Below are positions 30,594-34,945 of a stretch of 34,945 nucleotides of DNA, in pieces (position 1 is the stretch's first letter; the number at the start of each line of letters is the position of its first letter). The notes under the pieces were generated by a model. It was given only the letters and a program-made list of their open reading frames with translations. It did no database searches and was not told where the DNA came from. Source of the stretch: Clostridiales bacterium. Its GTDB lineage: Bacteria > Bacillota > Clostridia > Lachnospirales > CAG-274. The position numbers and the translations under genes were made by a program. Where the stretch lies: NCBI GenBank assembly GCA_021201395.1, contig JAJQFB010000127.1, positions 1-34,945 on the forward strand. The letters are read 5' to 3'.

Positions 30594-31342
30594 TACAAAA
30601 AACCTCCGTCGGCGGTTATAATCTGTCCGTTTATATATGAGGCTGCCTCAGAAGCCAAAAAAAGTATAAGCTCCCCTATTTCTTCGGCCTTCCCGAAGCG
30701 CATAAGGGGAATTTCTTCCGCTAAGGCCGCTTTTTCTTCTTTATTTAAATTACTGTTCATCTCAGTGTCTATACAGCCGCAGCTTATGCCGTTTACCCTT
30801 ATTCCGCAGGGACCAAGCTCCTTTCCCAAAGCCCTCGTAAAGGCGTTCACCCCTCCCTTTGAGGCCGAATAAACCGCCTCGCAGGAAGCCCCGACGTTCC
30901 CCCATACAGAGGAAATATTTATAACCGCTCCCTCTTTCTTTGAAATCATATAGGGCAGAACACAGCCTGTTACATTGAAAACCCCCATAAGGTTAATTTC
31001 AATAACCCTCCTTATTTCTTCCTCCTTCATATCCTGAAAAAGTCCATAAAAGCTGACCCCGGCGTTGTTCACAAGAACATCAATACCTCCGAAACGGTTT
31101 TCAATCGCCTTAACCATATTACAAACAGTTCCGTAGTCGGAAACATCGCAGACATAGCCCTCGGTTTTGGCGCCGAGGCTCTTAATTTCTTCGGCGGTTT
31201 TCTCCATAGCTTCCCTGTTTTTAACACAGTTAAGGGCTACATTATACCCCCGACAGCCGAAAGCAAGAGCCGCCGCCCTGCCTATGCCCCTTGAAGAGCC
31301 TGTTATCAAAACCGTTTTATTGGCTTTATTATGTTGCGTCAA
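30593..31342 (-). CDS. Short-chain dehydrogenase/reductase (FabG-like)
   Basis: NAD(P)-dependent SDR of 249 residues. The cofactor motif TGSSRGIGRAAALAFG is near the N-terminus, followed by LVNNAGVSFYG, the catalytic Ser in INISSVWGNVG, Tyr/Lys in YSASKGGVNAFTRALGKELG and RVNGISCGCIDTEMN. It resembles 3-oxoacyl-ACP reductase (FabG), but no fatty-acid synthesis genes surround it, so the substrate is open. Its start lies 14 nt inside the end of the uridine-kinase-like gene, which means a shared transcript. Confidence 0.88.
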   Translation of the reverse strand: MTQHNKANKTVLITGSSRGIGRAAALAFGCRGYNVALNCVKNREAMEKTAEEIKSLGAKTEGYVCDVSDYGTVCNMVKAIENRFGGIDVLVNNAGVSFYGLFQDMKEEEIRRVIEINLMGVFNVTGCVLPYMISKKEGAVINISSVWGNVGASCEAVYSASKGGVNAFTRALGKELGPCGIRVNGISCGCIDTEMNSNLNKEEKAALAEEIPLMRFGKAEEIGELILFLASEAASYINGQIITADGGFL

Positions 31343-32987
31343 AACAGCTTCCTCCTATAAATTCCCTTGCAAGAGAGGTTGCGGGTATGTTGTCGTTGTC
31401 CGTAGCAAGAACATAGTTGAAAAACTTGAGAAGCTTCTTAGCCTCAAGATATTCGGGGCAGTCCTTGGGCATGGCATAGAGCAGAGGCTCCGCCCAGAGC
31501 TTAAGAGCCGAAAGCTCATAGACAAGAGAGGAGTTGAATATAACATCGGCCTCTTCCTGATAGGGGAAAATATTTTTTTCCTCCCCTTTTCTGACCCCCG
31601 GCCACCATGAAATAGTCGTCATAGCGTCGGTCTGTCTTGTTCTGGAATCCCTTACTATACGCCTTATAAGACGGCCGTCCGTTGTGGGGACACGGTTCCT
31701 TTCGTCTATGTTAAGCTGGGTTATGGGGCTTACGTAAATTTTAAACTTACTTTCCTCAGGCAGATTATATGAAAGCTTGTCGTTTAAGCCATGGATTCCC
31801 TCTATAACCAAAATGTCGTTTTCGTTAAGCTGTAGGAATTTGCCGTTATACTCCCTTTTCCTGGTTTTAAAGTTATAATGGGGCATCTCAATCCTTTCGC
31901 CCTTTAAAAGCTTATCCATATGACTTGTAAAAAGGTCTAAGTCTACGGCGCCTATATTCTCCCTGTCAGGGTCGCCGTTTTCGTCAAGGGGCATATCGGC
32001 ATAGTTTAAGAAGAAATCGTCAAGGGAGATTGGGTGGGGTCTGAAACCGGAAGCCTTAAGCTGAATAGACAGCCGCCTTGAAAATGTGGTTTTACCCGAA
32101 GAAGAGGGGCCTGCAATAAGCACAAAACGGCACTTCTCCCTTTTTTCAATCATAGCCGCAATATCCGCAATCTTCCTCTCCATAAGGGTCTCCTGAGTAA
32201 CTATAATCTCGGGAAGCTCCCCTGCCACGATTTTCTTATTAAGCCCCCCTACCGTTTCAACTCCCATCTTCTTGAGATTGGCGGAAGCCTCCTTAAGGGC
32301 GGCGAAAACCTTAGGCATAGGCTTAAATTCAAGAACCTTTTCCGGCTCCTTTATATCGGGAAGGTTTAAAAGTATTCCTCCCTCATAGGGGGATAAGCTG
32401 AAATATTTAAGGAAGCTCGTGGAGTAAACCATAGCCCCGAAATAATAGTCGTCAAATTTGCCCATACTGTAAATATTAACCATAGAGGCACTTCTGAACT
32501 CAAAAAGTGTTTTCTTGTCATACATTTTATAGCTGTCGAAAAGAGAAACTGCGTCCTCAGTAGCCATAGTTCTTTTTAAAATAGGTATGTCGCTTTCGGC
32601 ATACAACCGCATAAGCCTTTCGGCTTTTTCGATAAATTCGCCGTCAACGTTGACGTCTCCCAAAACCTCAATATAAAGGCTTGTTCCCATATGATAGAGA
32701 ACCTTAACCTTTTCGATTTTGTCAATACCTGCCGTGTTGTAAATAGCTTTCATAAGCATAAAAATGCAGCTTCGCCTGTAAGAGTCCATACCGATTTTGT
32801 CGGCGGCGGTAATGGCCTTAAGCTCAGCCCCGTCGGCGGCAGGCTGACTCAGCTCCTTAAGCTTGCCGTCGGCATTAAAAAGCAGTATATCGTGATTGTA
32901 TTCAGCCTGAACTGCCCTCGCTATGTCGATATATCTGCTTCCCTCTTTAAGTTCCCTTTCCTTTCCGTTTAAAAAATACTTACCCAT
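31329..32987 (-). CDS. Uridine kinase-like nucleoside kinase with TGS/threonyl-tRNA-synthetase-like N-terminus
   Basis: A 552-residue protein common in Clostridia. The N-terminal 60 residues form a TGS domain (GKYFLNGKERELKEGSRYIDIARAVQ). Residues of about 70-250 resemble the second domain of threonyl-tRNA synthetase but have lost the usual metal-binding HxxxH. From about residue 290 a P-loop kinase domain follows: IAGPSSSGKTTFSRRLSIQL (about 293-301 P-loop), PISLDDFFLNYADMPLDENG, DLDLFTSHMDKLLKGE, MPHYNFKTRKREY and ILVIEGIHGLNDKL, like uridine kinase/phosphoribulokinase. Probably phosphorylates a nucleoside; the role of the N-terminal part is unknown. Confidence 0.9.
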   Translation of the reverse strand: MGKYFLNGKERELKEGSRYIDIARAVQAEYNHDILLFNADGKLKELSQPAADGAELKAITAADKIGMDSYRRSCIFMLMKAIYNTAGIDKIEKVKVLYHMGTSLYIEVLGDVNVDGEFIEKAERLMRLYAESDIPILKRTMATEDAVSLFDSYKMYDKKTLFEFRSASMVNIYSMGKFDDYYFGAMVYSTSFLKYFSLSPYEGGILLNLPDIKEPEKVLEFKPMPKVFAALKEASANLKKMGVETVGGLNKKIVAGELPEIIVTQETLMERKIADIAAMIEKREKCRFVLIAGPSSSGKTTFSRRLSIQLKASGFRPHPISLDDFFLNYADMPLDENGDPDRENIGAVDLDLFTSHMDKLLKGERIEMPHYNFKTRKREYNGKFLQLNENDILVIEGIHGLNDKLSYNLPEESKFKIYVSPITQLNIDERNRVPTTDGRLIRRIVRDSRTRQTDAMTTISWWPGVRKGEEKNIFPYQEEADVIFNSSLVYELSALKLWAEPLLYAMPKDCPEYLEAKKLLKFFNYVLATDNDNIPATSLAREFIGGSCFDAT

Positions 32988-33013
32988 AAATTCACCTCGT
33001 TTTTTATTGTTTT

Positions 33014-33967
33014 TCAGTTTAAAAATAACTCCGTTAAGATTTCCTTAAGCCTTTCGGGGCTTTCCGCTCTGTTAATTTCCGTCCTTGCGGCGGCGGCCCC
33101 CTTAAGCCCCTTTATATACCAACACAAATGCCCTCTCATTTCTCTGACTGCCGTCCTCTCCCCTTTATATTCAATAAGCATATACATATGCCTGAGAGCC
33201 GTATTAAGCCTCTCTTCATAAGAGGGCGGCTCGGGGCTTACGCCGATTTTTAAATAGGCGTTTACCTCTCTGAAAACAAAGGGATTTCCCATAGCTCCCC
33301 TGCCTATCATAACGCCGTCGCAGCCTGTTATCTTAAACATATCCGCTGCTGAAACTCCGTCTGTAATGTCTCCGTTTCCTATAACGGGAATTTTAACAGC
33401 CTCCTTAACCTGCCTTATAATATCAAGGTCGGCTCTGCCGCTGTAAAATTCCGCTCTCGTTCTTCCGTGAACCGTAACCGCCGCCGCCCCTGCTTCTTCA
33501 CAGACCTTGGCAATCTCAACGGCATTCACACGGCCAAAACCCTTTCTTATTTTAACCGTAACGGGAGCCTTAATGCTTCTAACACATTTTTCAACAATCC
33601 CCCCTACAAGCAGAGGCTTATCCATAAGGGCACATCCCTCGCCGTTTTTTACAATCTTAGGGGCAGGACAGCCCATATTTATATCAAAAAGCTCAACCCC
33701 CATAGCCTCAAGCCTTTTCATCATCTCGCTAAGTATCTCGGGCTCGGAGCCGAAAAGCTGAACCCCGTAGGGAACCTCTCCCTCTCCCCTTTCAAGAAGA
33801 AGCCTTGTGTTTTTGCTGTTATACTTAGGCCCCTTTCCGCTTACCATCTCGGTATAGCTTAAGGCCACCCCCTGTTCACGGCATAGTACCCTGAAAACCT
33901 TGTCGGTTACCCCTGCCATAGGCGCCAAAAAAACATTGCCCGAAAGCTCTAAATCCCCTATTTTCAT
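33014..33967 (-). CDS. dusB: tRNA-dihydrouridine synthase
   Basis: FMN-dependent enzyme that reduces uridines in the tRNA D-loop. The 317-residue TIM barrel shows FLAPMAGVTDKVFRVLCREQG, ELFDINMGCPAPKIVKNGEGCALM (catalytic Cys in GCP...), VTVKIRKGF, VTVHGRTRAEFYSG, VIGNGDITDG and GVMIGRGAMGNPF. It belongs to the DusB group that is standard in Firmicutes. It overlaps the upstream DUF6145-like gene by 4 nt. The uridine-kinase-like gene follows after 26 nt, so one transcript probably covers 30593-34308. Confidence 0.95.
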   Translation of the reverse strand: MKIGDLELSGNVFLAPMAGVTDKVFRVLCREQGVALSYTEMVSGKGPKYNSKNTRLLLERGEGEVPYGVQLFGSEPEILSEMMKRLEAMGVELFDINMGCPAPKIVKNGEGCALMDKPLLVGGIVEKCVRSIKAPVTVKIRKGFGRVNAVEIAKVCEEAGAAAVTVHGRTRAEFYSGRADLDIIRQVKEAVKIPVIGNGDITDGVSAADMFKITGCDGVMIGRGAMGNPFVFREVNAYLKIGVSPEPPSYEERLNTALRHMYMLIEYKGERTAVREMRGHLCWYIKGLKGAAAARTEINRAESPERLKEILTELFLN

Positions 33968-34308
33968 AACGCGGCACCCAGCTTGAAAACCTTATACCAA
34001 ACTCCGAGCTGTTCTATAAGCTCTCTTTCGTCCCTTTCAAGCCGCCTGACCTCAAGGGTGGCTCCTATTTCGTCAAAATCAAAGTCGTTTTCCTCCGCCC
34101 TTGTTTCAAAATAAACATCCCCGTCATCGTAAAAGCCCATCAAAAAAACACAGTGAAGCTTTTCCGCCAAGGTTATGACCTTTACCCTTATCTGCTTTTT
34201 TATCTCCTCAGGCAGGCCGCCGTATTTGTCATTAAAAAAATATTTCTGCTTATATACGCTTGCGGCGCAAATTACCGACTTCTCGTATTCCCTGTCATCT
34301 GTTATCAT
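33964..34308 (-). CDS. DUF6145-like protein, unknown function
   Basis: A 114-residue cytosolic protein. The ICAASVYKQKYFFNDKYGGLPEEIKKQIRV block resembles a small clostridial family I recall as DUF6145, typically encoded just ahead of dusB; not verified. The C-terminal half is acidic with EENDFDFDEIGATLEVRRLERDE. No signal peptide or membrane segment. The start is ATG 34308, preceded by GAGAGG; a TTG one codon earlier is possible. Its last codon overlaps the dusB ATG, which suggests a linked function in tRNA modification or only co-expression. Confidence 0.7.
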   Translation of the reverse strand: MITDDREYEKSVICAASVYKQKYFFNDKYGGLPEEIKKQIRVKVITLAEKLHCVFLMGFYDDGDVYFETRAEENDFDFDEIGATLEVRRLERDERELIEQLGVWYKVFKLGAAL

Positions 34309-34378
34309 CAATAATCCTCTCTCAAAATCATCAGCATCTCCCTTTCGGCAGATTTAAAAATCTTCTTTCATTATATAT

Positions 34379-34408
34379 GTTATATGAAAAACATAAAGTC
34401 CTGTTCAA
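34379..34408 (-). promoter_or_regulatory. Possible promoter of the DUF6145-dusB unit
   Basis: On the minus strand TTGAAC (34403-34408), 18-nt spacer, TATAAC (34379-34384), about 70 nt before the start codon. Confidence 0.4.
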
Positions 34409-34419
34409 ATGTAAAAATA

Positions 34420-34452
34420 TTCCTAAAAACCCCTCTCGCTGTGAGAGGGGAA
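34420..34452 (-). terminator. Intrinsic terminator, minus strand
   Basis: CCCCTCTC (34430-34437) and GAGAGGGG (34443-34450) form a perfect 8-bp stem with a 5-nt loop; on the minus strand it is followed by TTTTTAGG. It would end transcripts coming from the transposase side. Confidence 0.7.
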
Positions 34453-34560
34453 ACTATCAGTCCGATTGTTTGCATACACATATCGGCCTTCAACCCATAA
34501 GTAATTATACCAAATTTTAAGCCCTCCGTCAACAGTTTCATAAAATCATATCACGTCAAT

Positions 34561-34945
34561 CTAATTCAGTAATGAATCTGTAACATTAACTAAAGCAACA
34601 AAACTGCGAATGAATTTCGCTAAGTTGTTTATATCAAATAAATTGCGTTTTAAAATGCCGCTTATGGTCTTTTTAGGCTCAAAACGGTTTTTATATTCTC
34701 TTGCCAAATTCAGGGCTGTTTTTCGCATAATATTCAGATTTTGCTGAACATTCATGTCCCATACTTTCGTCTTATCTTCAAGAAAATGTACGTCCAACAG
34801 CCAGTGCATACTTTCTATTGACCATTCCGCACGGGCATATTTCAGCAATTCCTCAGAAGTCAATTCCCTGCTTGAAATATAGTAGTGCCATTCGCTGCTT
34901 GTATTGTTGTTTTTTGTAAACTCAGTGTGTATTGCGCCTATAGTT
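34561..34945 (-). CDS. ISAs1-type transposase, C-terminal part (runs off the window)
   Basis: The frame is open from the window edge (no start needed) to a stop at 34561, about 127 codons. The last DDE-region motif is clear: RAEWSIESMHWLLDVHFLEDKTKVWDMN, then QQNLNIMRKTALNLAREYKNR, as in ISAs1 (IS4-superfamily) transposases where the catalytic Glu sits in WSIE and the HW-LDV-F-ED pattern follows. The N-terminal part lies beyond the window, so intactness cannot be judged. No terminal inverted repeat was identified between the stop and the terminator at 34420-34452. Confidence 0.85.
   Translation of the reverse strand, partial: TIGAIHTEFTKNNNTSSEWHYYISSRELTSEELLKYARAEWSIESMHWLLDVHFLEDKTKVWDMNVQQNLNIMRKTALNLAREYKNRFEPKKTISGILKRNLFDINNLAKFIRSFVALVNVTDSLLN

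Overview
The window reads as chromosome of an anaerobic, endospore-forming member of the Clostridia (Bacillota), probably Lachnospirales-like. Reasons: the ireB-ruvX-DUF1292-RNase J block, an adjacent spoIVB-spo0A pair, an [FeFe]-hydrogenase maturase (hydG) behind its ACT-domain companion, moderately AT-rich DNA, strong AGGAGG ribosome sites and many intrinsic terminators. The genus cannot be fixed from the sequence alone. No rRNA, tRNA or CRISPR array was seen.

Layout. 1-3889 (+): ireB, ruvX, a DUF1292 gene, RNase J, a YlbF-type gene and an alpha/beta hydrolase, tightly packed. 3890-5092: a gene-poor island with a GC-rich extragenic palindromic element, a complete transcription unit for a 30-residue Cys-containing peptide (promoter, RBS, ORF, terminator), and a decayed transposase N-terminus on the minus strand. 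5093-11351 (-): a secreted copper-amine-oxidase-N-domain protein behind a promoter with phased direct repeats, then queH, spo0A, spoIVB (its 5' end out of frame at an A9 run), an RsuA/RluB pseudouridine synthase and an atypical aroE. 11352-11902 (-): two unlisted small ORFs, one split at a classic A-AAA-AAG slippery site. 11903-17209 (-): dacF, rluD, a small membrane protein, lspA, aroB, and an AEC transporter with a 5' frame break. 17445-21531 (-): two envelope/unknown genes and hisE-hisI-hisF-hisA. 21670-24072 (+): ACT-domain protein, hydG, GNAT. 24293-28587 (+): potABCD polyamine importer with a large duplicated insert in the PotA TOBE region. 28588-30154: two candidate small RNAs around a split TSUP (TauE/SafE) pair. 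30155-34308 (-): a Gly/Asn/Cys-rich probable spore-surface protein with a sigma-K-like promoter, an SDR, a uridine-kinase-like protein, dusB and a DUF6145-type gene. 34561-end (-): C-terminal part of an ISAs1-type transposase.

Most notable non-genic structure: a 167/168-bp palindromic repeat present twice in direct orientation, bracketing hisA. The copies differ at paired positions in a covarying manner. One copy supplies the last codons of hisA; the other begins about 8 nt after a consensus promoter and so would form the 5' leader of the hydG transcript. Together the genes describe housekeeping RNA metabolism, cell-wall and aromatic/histidine biosynthesis, sporulation control, hydrogenase maturation and polyamine uptake, with scattered mobile-element debris.
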